DNA from: Lophius americanus | Taxonomy: Eukaryota; Chordata; Actinopteri; Lophiiformes; Lophiidae | Assembly: GCA_037951165.1 (NCBI GenBank) | Contig: JBBDHG010000054.1 | Location: 4,912,001 to 4,976,000, forward strand | Length of the DNA: 64,000 nucleotides | Reading direction: 5' to 3' | Shown here: one piece after another, positions 1 to 12,500 of the stretch | Layout: every line of letters starts with the position of its first letter | How positions within the stretch are numbered: the stretch's first letter is position 1 | The notes under the pieces: model-generated | What the model was told of the DNA's origin: nothing | Databases searched by the model: none | What the model saw: only the letters and a program-made list of their open reading frames with translations | Translations under genes and position numbers: made by a program

Positions 1-1953
1 CTGTGCTTACGCCTCAGGAGAATTCCATCCCTACTACGAACATAACATTATGGAAGGACCTAAATATCAAAATGCTTTCATTAAGATACTTTTTTTGCAT
101 ACATTAAGGGTCCAAGGGAGCCCAGTGGCGAGGCAGGCTTGATGTTTTTAGACTGTGAATAAAGTTTGGGGGGTTATTATAGGATTGAGTTCTGTCTGTC
201 CCACTCATTTTGTTTTCCAGAGCAGGAGATTTTTTCCTGAAGTTGTTGAAAACAGATTTTTTTTCACTCAATCATGGAATTATAGAAACTTGTATTTAAA
301 ATGGTAAATTATTGATTTCGTATCAACAAGTCTGAAAGCTGGTAGTTTGCAACAATTTGAAAAAACTAGCTTGGCAAGGATTAAATGCTTTTATTTTAGA
401 TTCCCTAACTTTGAAAAATCCAAAGCACCCAATTGCAAGTAAAAACTTATGTCACTTCTGAAAGAGAATTCAGACAGATCAGCCGCTGTGTTTCCTTTAT
501 TGATTAGTAATTCACTAATGGGTTTTGGCGTTTTTCAGTGAAATATACACCTGTGGCTGTAATTCTGAGTATTGCTTGTTTTTGTTTTTTTTGTCTTTTA
601 ACTTGCTTTTCTCCCTTAAAATAAAAGACTGTTTTGTAGATTTGTAGTGCAAAATGTTAAAATGGGATGAATTTGGCTGTATTTGTAGAAAATGATATTA
701 GTGCAGCTCTTTCATGGTTGTGATTAAATTTGTTGAGAGTGTCTCGTGGTGGAGCCAGTCTTCACGTGGGCTGATTCAGCAGCCTAAGCCTCAGATAGAA
801 TCTTTATGGGCAAGCTTGTTATTGACGTGGGTTCACGATTTTTTGTTGACTCATTGATTTAACCAGCTAGCCTGTTCATTTATGGGATCTATTAAATCCT
901 GCTTAAGACTGAACTGTGTGCATAAGCATGCTGTGTGGGGATTTTTTATCTTTATGTTTAAATTTTCAGTGGAATTCTCCACATTGAATGGAAAACCTCT
1001 GACACTCTGACTCATTAACTGAACTAACCAAGGATAATTCTTGGAAAATGAACATTTGCGTCACTGAAACTGAAGCAGTACTGGGATGTGGTGTGGACAC
1101 CCACACGCACAGTTTTAAAAACCATCCCTCAGCTTTCCACATCACGACTTGCCTGCCGTATAATTCCGTGTGATATTTCATATAATCTAGCTTCTCCGTG
1201 TATAAGTGTTTACTTTCTCAACTCCACTGTTGCGTTTATGTGGGAAAAAAAGCCTTGCAATATTCTACACATTACAATATTCTGCTGCTGAAATTCCTGT
1301 GATTTCCAGTTACATAACAGCAACTGATCTTCTTAAAATCTATAGAGTTAACACTATTAATCTCCTCAGCAAACTCACGTGAAGCAGCTTTTCCCACTGG
1401 TACCAGGCATACACAGTGGGTCGCTGGTACTCAAGTCAGCGGTCATCACATATTAAATGGAACCCGAGTTAATGCATTGAGAAGAACATTTCTGTCCTGA
1501 TGTTTGTCTACCTCTACTACCAAACAATGGGAGGCGGGACTTAATCAGGTGCATATATTCTTCCTCTTCCCCCTCTTACTCCCCCACCTTCAGCCTCCTC
1601 CTCACTTGTACGACCCCCTTTGTCCCACTCAATTGTCTCCTGTGGATTGAGTGGAGCCACATTTAGCTGACATCCATTAGTTGGCTGAAAGAAAAAAATC
1701 TTTGTTGATGGAAGGGGTTTGCAGACGGGCTGGTTGAGCTGAGTGGCCCTTTGTCCAAATAGGAAGCCTGAATCCCAAATTACAGAAAAGGCCAATCATC
1801 ACCCTGGGATGTTAATTCAATGGAGTCAAATGCAGCGCTGTCACAAACAGATTACAGTTTTTATAAATATCTAATGTATTGAAACAATAGCCTTTCGATC
1901 TCAGATCTGACCCTTGGGGCTAACATATTTGTGCTACATGGATGAGATTATGC

Positions 1954-1960
<7 letters not shown>

Positions 1961-1992
<32 letters not shown>
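1961..1992. repeat. (TG)16 microsatellite
   Basis: Uninterrupted TG dinucleotides in myo10 intron 1. Confidence 0.95.
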
Positions 1993-1996
<4 letters not shown>

Positions 1997-3417
1997 TATT
2001 GTTTGTGTGTTTGCGTGAGTGTTCAAGGCAGCCTGTTGTAAATAGTTAATGAGGATTGATGTCTGAAGTGGTGACCTTGTACGAGTGGAGTGGAATCCAT
2101 GCATATTGATCTCTTCAGTTTTATGTCTGCTTTTCCTACATGCTATATTTCTGATGTTTATTGGGGTTATTATGGGGTTATACAATTTATTTTTAATAAT
2201 TTGCCTCAGTCAGGCTTATGAGAGATGGTGATTTTCAGAGTTTTTTTTTTTCTTTAACAGTGAAAACTCAAATATCCAATCTGCATAATGTCACTTTTAT
2301 GTGAGAATATAGTAAAGGGAAAGCAGCCGACCTTCTTGAAGAAGACCCTTGCCAAATAGATTTTCTGGCTGAAAGCTTGTCCCAGTTTATAAACCGAAAT
2401 AACGCATTGTCACACATTAAAAATGTTTTTTTAAAACAAACCAGATAAAGGGGATTGTATGTGAATTTTGTTAAACATTAATGTCGACCAGGCTGTTGCT
2501 TACCAATCCAGAACTTAGCATGCTAAGCTAAGCTAAATGTTATACGGCTGATTTCATATATAATATCTATGTAGATTTTAGTGGTACCCATATAATAAAT
2601 AGCTCCAGGAGGATCAGAATGGCCTTCTGACGCATTCAGTAAGTAAATAAATCTCATTTCAAATATGTTTCGCTCTTAATAATGTTAAGCTCATATTTTC
2701 TGCCCTGCAGCTTCTTTCCATCGTTCTGCAAGTTGTTGCCTTCTAAATACCCTCTTAGAGAATTATAAATCTTGTCACATAAGTATTATAGTTCTCGTGG
2801 CTTGGATATCATTTTGCTCATGTCGACTAATTGCTTTTAGACGTTAGTCCTTCTGTCCTCTCTTTCTGATTGTAAGAGGAGTGTTTAAAACCCTTTGAGT
2901 TTCATTTCACGGCAGTAACTAACTCTAAATAATACTTATCAACCCTCAGACCGCTATTTATCGGACAATCGTGAAGAAGTGTAAAGATCAGTTACGGATA
3001 GCTGATGTTATGACTCTGACAAAAATCAGAAGAAAGATGTACAGGTAAAGGTACAGGCAAACTTACGCGCTTCTATCGACCTATTCTTGTAAATTCTTAT
3101 GCTACCACCACGTGTGAATGTTAAACTGAAGAATGCATTCACAATTCAACTGCCACTGTTGAGTGCAAGTTTTGTTTTTGTGCTCAGTTTCATTATGACC
3201 ACGAGACATGTGACAATTTAAGCATAAGACAATGGGCTTTAGATTAAACGGCCTTCTTGATGGATTGTTGTATTGAAATCAAGTATGTTTTATATTAGTG
3301 ATGGTAGTGGCATTCAGAGGATGGTTAATCATTTTCCATAAATATAAGGATATTATTTTATATAGTTGTACAGGACTTAAAATACACTGCATACAATACA
3401 CACACGTATATTGTATA

Positions 3418-3436
3418 TGTATATACGTATATATAA

Positions 3437-3513
<77 letters not shown>
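3418..3513. repeat. (TA)n microsatellite
   Basis: About 95 bp of nearly pure TA with AAAT interruptions in myo10 intron 1. Confidence 0.95.
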
Positions 3514-4702
3514 ACAGACTGATTTTGGAATCAAAATAAGCTATTATTGCTATTATTGCTATTTATTTTTGATGCAACTGGAAATGATGAAAATAGATAT
3601 ATTTAGACACATTTCAAATTTCTCATCAAAACTTGATATAAAGGTATTTTGTCTGGACCTGAGGTGGCTCTCGTTGCTACACCTGATTCTTGAGTTCTCC
3701 CACCTGCCTCATCCCGATTCAGTTGTCCTAATCCTGTCACCTATCTCTAGGCAAGAAATTGAAGAAGTGTATTAAATGTAATGTCAAATTATCCTAGTTT
3801 CTCAGTCAGGTGGTCTTAAACATTTTGAGTTTGCATTAGACCACAGTTGTAATATTTGACTCTGACAAATGTGGATTTAGCCATTCTAGAGGAACAATTT
3901 TCCCTTCTCCTCGGTCATTAAACTGCTGCTGGTTCTATAACCGTATCCTTAACCTCTGCAAGGAAGTTACATTCATGTCTGAGCCATCAGGCACAGATTC
4001 CTGTTATTGCTTCTGGATACTGAGCTGCAAACAAACAGCCTGGGAAGGTCATTGTCTTAACAGTGATACACAAAAACAGGAGACCTGGCAAGAAGTGGGC
4101 TTTCGCTTGCCTGATTGAAATACACAGATTACAGAGATAACATAGTGAGCATGGAAACGTTTGTATTGATTCACTGTAGAGGTAAACACTTATCTTGGAT
4201 CATATTTTCTTGTTTGATGGAATAAATTACCCCACTTAACTCAATACTGAAAGCTTTATTGACAGGTTTTACACGTGTCTGAGAATAGTGGATTTAGTCT
4301 CTGACACACCTTCTGCATTTAGGCCTGGCAAACAACTTTTGCCCTTCTGAAAAGCTATGACCATTTAATAAGAGCTTAGCTGTGCCAGTTTTGTGTGGTG
4401 TGGTGAGGGAGTAGCTCGGTGGCAGAGAAACGCTGAGAAAATGTGGAAACTGTTGACGAAGAAAACCAAAATCTCTGACTGCTGTCTTTTCTGACTAAGC
4501 AACTCTATCTTTTTTTTGGAGAGATTCATGTTACACCTATAACGGCTAGGATTATTTTTTTGCTTGTCTATTAATTGTCATTAACAACAAGAGCATAATA
4601 TTATGACGTAAATGTCCAGTACTTTCTTCATGGAAAGAATGACTCCTATATGAGCCCTGTGTCCAGATGCTAATGTTCTTTTTTTGTGGCTTTGTGTTGC
4701 AG

Positions 4703-4801
4703 GGGGGCCGTATCTGGCTGAGACACAAAGAGCAGCTCCTCCCGTCCACAGTCAGCTCTTGTGATGATGTGTCCCTGGTCTTCACCACCGACTATGGGAA
4801 G
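4703..4801 (+). CDS. myo10: myo10 exon 2: start of motor domain
   Basis: Encodes 33 residues beginning GGRIWLRHKEQLLPST and ending FTTDYGK, matching the N-terminal SH3-like part of the class X motor. Acceptor 'ttgtgttgcag', donor 'gtaagaag', phase 0 at both ends. The human protein has seven residues before this point, encoded by a separate first exon that I cannot find upstream in the window. Confidence 0.93.
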
Positions 4802-6536
4802 GTAAGAAGACATACTTTCCCCGCAGAAGCATTACTACTAATAACGATTCCCTTCCCAGTGTTTTTGCCCCAGTTTGAGATTATTTCTCCAGTGTAATGA
4901 ATATGTAAAGCCCCCCTTATCTTATCTTTTACACCTTTGAGGGGCCCAGTCTGTATGCGAGAAGCTTAATTGTTTGAACATGTGTTTCACGTTGAGGCCT
5001 AAGGGGTTAGGGTCAACACCTTTTGTAATAATGTAAGAATGACAGGATTGGGCTCCTTGTGTCAAATCATCGGTCTGAGCTTATCTGTTTGGCTGTACAG
5101 GGTGGTCTTTGTGTCTGGAGGAAATCCTGTTTTGAGAGTGAGAGAGAAGCAAAGAGAGAGAGAGTGGAAGTCGGCAATGGGTGCTTTTAAAATGAATTCA
5201 AATGTTTGTGGGTCAGAGGGTGTAGCTTTCAGTCCCACTCTTATCTTGTAGAATTGCACTGAAGTGAAGAGACCCCCTGACCGGTGCTTGTGATCATCTG
5301 TTAGCTCCATTTTACAGAGGTCAGGGCCTGTGGAAGAAACGGGGTAGGGCTAGGTATTGACAAGGCGTAATTTCCACTTCAAGACTTAATAACACTGCCA
5401 TCATCCTAAAAACAAGCCAATGCTCCGGAGTATTCCTTCACAGGAATCCTGGACTATTCATGTAATGATGATTAATGTCTGAGGAACAGATTAGTAAGAT
5501 GTTGAGCTCTATCATCATATCTTTTTTTGGTGGAATTTTAAGAAATTTAGCTAAGATACAGGGCTTTTATCTCTAAAACACAAATCACTTACAGTTTGCA
5601 TATGGGATAAAGAAAGGCCGGGCAAGAATGTGAGTGTTTTACAACCACAAACCCTCATCCTGGGAATATTTGTTTGATATTTCCATGGTCAGTGGTGGGG
5701 ATTCTTTTAGCGTTAGAAGTCAACCATGTGTTGTTGGGAGGGCAGGGGTGGCTCTGGCGATGGCAACACCCTATATTACAGCCATGAAAGATTCACAGCC
5801 CCAGGTCAATGGTTATGAAATGACACAGAAACCACAGCTTACTTACTGCCTTAAATTGGCCTCCCTCCCTCTGCTCACGACAGGGGCATGTTCCCGGCCC
5901 CAAAACATTTCTCCACCCTCAGGAGGATAACCAAAAAGACTTTCCGTTAAGGTGCGGGTATTGGGAGTAGAAAAAACGTGTGGCAACTAAAGTGGTCTAC
6001 TTTTATCCGATGCCAAGATCCTATGTTATTAGCTCTTGCATATGGATGTGTTACGTCTGTCATGAGACTCCAGTCAGAATGACAAGACTGTGAGACTGAA
6101 ATACAGCCTCCACCTTCAGAATCACAAAGAATCACACAATCACAAACCTTCATTCAGCCATCATTCGGTTTTTTTGCATTTAACCCATCTATTCTAGTTA
6201 ATTAAGGGCATATTATGTGTGAGGGTTTTGTGTCTGTCCGTCCATGTGCAGTATCAGAGATGGTTTGGTAAAAGCATCCTGGCAGCATTTTCCCCTAAGG
6301 GGGGGAGATAGACCATTATCCTAAGGTGCAGCTACTGGCCTGATAGCCCTTCACCCATACTGCCTCAGCTTTAACAGGCTGACCTGGCTGCTGTCACACT
6401 AAGCATCATCTCAGCATTCATCACTGTCTCGTCCCCGGTACACCACAGGCCTGAGTGGTCCAGTAAGATACAGCAGACACACTGAAGCTGAATGCTAAAT
6501 GTTTTGTGGCTTTGAATGTGTTTGAGTGCCTGCATC

Positions 6537-6574
<38 letters not shown>

Positions 6575-9500
6575 TGGCCAGATGGCACCAGCTGGATTAA
6601 CCGTGTGTGAGTTATCCCAGAGGGTTCCACATGAAAAGAAAAGCAGGACGATGCTTTGTTACCTGTACTAAATAGCGGCTGTCATAGATGATGTCATACA
6701 CGTCTCAAGAATCAATACAATGAGATGTGTTGGTCTACAAAGTCTAAATATCTTATTAGTTATCTTCTTCTATCTTTTCTTTGGACCCATTGAGTGCAAA
6801 ATCATGCTATTAGATATATGTGAACAATTTTTTCAAAGATTTCAAAATTAAATCCCCACATTTTGTGAATTTTTTTTTTTTTTTGTGAATTCCCTGCATT
6901 TATTTGTTTTATGTGGTACTGATAATGACACATTGTTTATTCTCTCCTTATACACTACGAACCAAAACCATTTATAATGACTAAATGTAAGTCATCTTTC
7001 CAACTATAGACAATGAACATTATTGTTTTGTTCATACACGCTCTGCTCTTTATTTAATTACGTTTTTGTTTTTATTATTACATCTTATCTCTGTAACATT
7101 GTGATCTTCCCCACTCCAGGTCAAATAAAGGAGTTACTTATCTCCTACACTTTTAATTGATGTAATTTAATAACATTATAATCATGGTATCAGTGGTAAT
7201 CATTGTTGGTTGCTGTTCGACCTTCAATTGCCCTAAATTGATGGTTATTTTGTGAAAGTAAGCACACCACAAGATAGAGACAACTCCAATTTGGGTTTCT
7301 GCACGGACTGTTCTTATGCCCCTAAATCAGAGTCAAACACAACATACAAAGCCTCTTATTTTCTTGTTGTGTCGCCACTTTGCTGTGAACAAATCGTCTT
7401 CAGTCTGAGTGAAAGCGATGCGATTAGACTCTTACCATGTGTGAAGATTTCTATTGGCCTGCAGTCTTACAAGGTTTGAGCTTTGAAATAGGTCTTTTAT
7501 GGCCCCCCAGTCTCTTCTGTCTTATTGCTCAATGGTGCCTTTTTTGTATGAGTGATGTGCATTCACGAGGGTGCTGGCAGAAATAACCCCTGACACAAAC
7601 ATTATTGTGAGCATCTGTGGTGTGGTAATTAATAATTTAAGGATCTGGGTTTACTGTAAATCATGTAAGGTAGATGTGCTGGATTTTTTCCAAATTTTTG
7701 CTGGAATCCCCGTTGGTGAATAGATTTTCTGTAGAACAGAAAGAACCTCAGAAAGAGTGAAAGAGAGAGGCAGAATCAACAGTAATAATCATTTTAGTAT
7801 TTGTGTCAACAAGCTTGTGATCTTGCACCCGTCTGTGCTTCATTTCCAAAGTCCACAGAGACTGACACCAGCTGTGAAGGACGAACAAAGCCGCGACAGG
7901 GTGTGGTCTCAGGGAGGAGGAGGAGGCAAGATGAAAGAGCATCAACAGAAGCACTGATTAAAATTCAAATGCCTGCTACAGTCCCCCTTATTTAGTCTGT
8001 ACCGCTTCAGTGAGATTTACATCCCTACATCCATGTGTACAATACTACTATAATATTTCACTGTACTTTTATCTATTATTGTGAATGCTGTAGTCTACCT
8101 GCCTCATTTTCATTCATAATTATCTCCCCACAATTTGAGTATCAAAGTAAAAAATAGCCTTTTTTTTTATAGTTTTACCCCATAATCAAAGATTCATGGC
8201 CTTCCTGCCAAATGGGCCATCAAGGGTCGGCCCTTGTCTGTCTGTCCTTTTTCTACCCAACAGGAAAGAGGTTTTCTACATCTTTCTAAAAACTGCTGGA
8301 CGGAATATAGTTAATTAAAAGGGTAATTAATTGGCTTTTCATGTCAGCTTGCTCACACTCATCTATGATTTGACATATGTTCAGTCCAACACAAATAGAG
8401 TATTTCTAGTGGCCCGGCCATCTTTGTAGCAGAGTCGTGTACTAGTGTCAGCATCAGGCTCGATTTGCCCAAGATTGATTTGTACTTTTTTCCCAAATCA
8501 ATCATGGGTCACATGTTGTTATAAGTGGCATCAAATTATCTCTAGAAGTGGTTACACCATTGAATCATTAACAACTACATTAATTATCTGACATCCACAG
8601 ACTGTCACTTTCATTCGACCCAGATTGAACAAATCCAACCTGTTACGTCATTTCTGGGTTGTGAGTTCAGTCACACTCGATGTTGCATCGCTGTCAGGTT
8701 TGTCAGGATTTTGTAAAGACAGCTTTAAGTTATCGGAAGCACCAGGTCAGTCAGGATATGGTTGTCGAAGCTACTGTAGGAGAAAGTGTTCCTTTATCTT
8801 CCCTATAATGGACACTAATAGAATGTTATTGCACCTCATAAGGACTGACATGGAAATAGTAAAGAGTATAAGTCATTATGTAGACCGGACCTGCTTTAAT
8901 GTCCATCTTCATTTTAGATGCATCGATAGGATGTTGTTAAGTGGAGAAATTATTTTCAGACTGATTTATAAAGATATGAATGAATATTAATGAGAAATGC
9001 TTTGGATGTGAGGACAGGGCTCAGACTCACCAAAATAAAATACCACCGCTGGGCGAACATGAAAAATGTCGATAGAAATTCCAGCTCAGACAAGAAAATA
9101 CCCAAGGTGTCTGTAAAACCTCAGAAGGGAATTATCCAATGATAACACAAGGTCCCATCAGTGCACTCACAGAATATAAAGAAGGCGTCCTCGGAGGCTG
9201 GGGATATTTTCCATTGAAGGCCCGTTGTTGTAAACACTGAAAATCTTTCTCTTCACTACAGTTCTTTAGTTTGTTGAACTGAAAGAACAATTCTTTTAAA
9301 TTTTACATAGTGAGTTGGGTTACAGAATGATGAAAGCAGCATCATCGGCGTGTAGTGTGATGTCGGACTTATGCACGGTGTAGACCTCCACCTTGACAAA
9401 AATAATCATTTACTTTCTTTGCTTTTAAGTCTTACTGTCGTTAAGGGCACACATAAAATGTTTCTTAAAATGTCCCACTCCCATCTGATGGCTGTTTGTA

Positions 9501-12500
9501 CAAACGTCCGATTCGCATCTGTTACACAACAAAACCAAAGACTGGAATGAAAGCGCAGCAGCCTAACATTGAGTAGGTTGTGTAAATGGAGATTATGGGA
9601 AAAGATACATTTCAGAATGCTTGAAATAATGCTATTTTATTGTGTGTATGATACATGGCTATGTCATAAATGATATAAGCACTTCCATCATTTATGGAAT
9701 CATGTTGAACCTGTGATCATTACTACAACACCCACTGAACGAAGCGTCATGCTAATTCATCACAAATTTATAAATCACTAGTGATGAAACAAACACAAAA
9801 CATGTGTGTGACACTGTTGGAAAGCTTGTATATTGTTGTGTTTTTGAAGGATATGCCGCTTACATTGTACAAAAGGCCTCCTTCAACAGTAGGCATGCGT
9901 CAAGCTATCAAGACAGGCCAGTTCTTATAAAAATTGCTGTTTTAAAATAACATTTTTATTATCAGTCATAACATTAATACCAGCGACCGGTTCTAATGGC
10001 CTTGCAGATTCTAGACGCTTTAGATGTTAACTGTCGGACTGGGATAAAAGGCAGACATCCAAACAAAGAAATAATATGACAGGGTTATCAATGAGATAAG
10101 AAATAATATGCGTAAAATACAGTTATCAGCCACAGCCGGTATCTGGTAATAATGTTATGGCTGATTGATGCATATACCGTAGGGTTTTCTAAAATGTCAT
10201 GCAAAATTTATGGCCAACAAAGTTTCAACGCTAAGAGGGGGTGCTGCTTCTGCCTTTGCTCTATGACCAACTTCACTACTAATTCTGTTCTTGGATATTG
10301 TATCATAAATTTCATGGTGTTCAGATCATATATAAATGCATTTTCCTGTTCCAATTTACTCTCACTCTTTATCGAATCCTCACAAAATCATGGTTCTGTA
10401 TGACGACAGATAAATCCTCCAGGGCCCAGGTGTTCATCGTGACATCAATGGAATAAAGCGGGTGATGTAATCGGGTGTAAAAATGATAATACTGATGAAG
10501 GATATAAAACAGGTGAGAAGTGGGTTTGATTTATAAGTCAGCTGGGCCCTGCCTTTTGAATCCGGGCGGATTTGCCAAAGAGGGGCGGGTGCGGCGAAAT
10601 CTTAATGTTTTTGGACATCTGGCTATAAATCCACTAGCTTCTGCTCCATCTATGACATCACCGCACTCACAGCTTCTCTGACAGAGGTCGTCACCCTCTC
10701 CCAGATAAAACTGCAAAAACATGAAGCAACCGCTGACGACTGCATTGTTACTGTGTTGACGCCCACTCTCCAATGGCTCTGCATCTGATATGGATCAGGC
10801 CAGGTTTATCCTCTCATAGTTGCAAGGCCTTTTTCGCACCTTCTCACAGATCCAATTTAGTTAATGCATCCCATTAAGATCAATGCAGTGATTTATAAAC
10901 AGTCAGCTTTCATAAATACAATCTTCAGTGTCACTGAATCTGTGATGTGAAATCTCACTGTGATATAATTCATCACATATCTTGTGCATCGGACACATAT
11001 GTTGTTTCTAAATATTTAGTGCACATTTACCCCTGTCAAAAATTATCCCCCCCCCCTGAAGAGAGGAGCTCGATCCAGGAAAGGTTCCATGTTTCCGACA
11101 GCTTTCATTTTTGGAGCTAAATTTAAAAACAGTTGTGAAACTTTCTGCTCATGACAAAAGAATTATTGAATTGGTGCCTTTTGCTATTTAAGGACTTTGG
11201 TTGTTTTTTTTTTTCTGTTTCCATGGTTACAGTTGAAAATATTTTGAGCTCATTCTGTGAGTGGAATCAGTCTCAGATGAGAGTTCATTGAAATCTCCCT
11301 CAATATTTGTTGGGTCCGTTTGAGATGTGGCGTTTGAGAATTTTAAGCATTTTATTTGTTCATTTTTATTTCTAAAATTTAACCTTTTCTTCATTTTTTC
11401 TGCTAATAACAAGAACTGCAACTTAGAGAAGAAATGTATTGTGCATCGAAAGAGTTCTTCTTGCTTTTAGCTTTGACTGAATTTTTTGATTTGACAATGA
11501 AAACAATAACAACTGGCTTGTGATGTTATAGCCTTTATTAAAATTGCATTAATCACTGTGGGTTCTGAGATAAACCCTCTAGTAATAAACCTCTGCCTAT
11601 CTATGTAGAGTTGGCATTGTCACTTTTTGACAGTATCAACGTACTGAACCATAACCATAGGGCTAGATCACGGTACGGCCTCACTAAGGGGTCAAATGGA
11701 GACAGAGCATTACTGTTTCGCAAGACTCTGCTGTTCCCCTTCCCATAACTGCACATTTTAGTACTTTCAGCTGATTCTTTTAGTTTTATGGCCCAAAGCT
11801 TTACTGTAATCCTGACTCTTTTGTCAGCTTCTTTTATATAGCTGCAGCAGTCAGTTGATTCAGCATTTATGTTCTTATAAAACTACTGTGCCCTACCTGT
11901 TCAGCTCAACCATCAGTTAGCAACTTATGGGGCAGAGCAGTGGAGCACTAAGCAACAAAAAAGACTAGATGGTGCAGGACTGTGTGGAGAACAGAGACAG
12001 CTGTCATATGACTAGAAACATGTCTCCAAATGAATGTAAAGGTTGCTTTTGCTGGTATATACAGTGTTTAATGCTTGTTCCACTGCTACAAAGTGACAAA
12101 AGGGCTCCTTGACTAACTTTTCCATTACAGGGAGTATTCGGTGTCTCCGATTCAGATCCCCTCTCTGCTCACTCAGCAGTTCTCTGAAAACCAATGTGAG
12201 CTCTCAGTTGGGACACAGCGGAATATGCCAGGAGAGCGGGCGGTAATGCCCAGGGACACCACACTCCCTGTTCGGTAGCCATCAGTATTGATCTAAACAC
12301 AGCCCTCAGGCGACCAACACAGTTCTACGTTCTCTTAACTCCTCCATCGGACAGATACTGTGCAGGACTTTCTCTGGATCTCTGCTGGTCTATGAGGCTG
12401 TTTCCTGTCTCACAATCCTCACATTAACCTCATGACTGTGTCTTATCGACAGAGAAGTATTCACTTGAACAAATCAGGGAGATATTGTCAGGTATGCCGG

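Larger units (their letters stand above)
1..4702. other. myo10 intron 1 (3' part)
   Basis: AT-rich with two microsatellites (TG at 1961, TA at 3418). I searched for the expected first coding exon (ATG-GA-x-x-TTC-TTC-AC-GAG followed by a donor) and saw none. No protein-like frame of note. Confidence 0.6.

Noticed and set aside
8625..8990. 121-codon open frame in myo10 intron 2
   Set aside because: No recognisable domain, no splice context, mixed composition typical of chance frames in AT-rich DNA.
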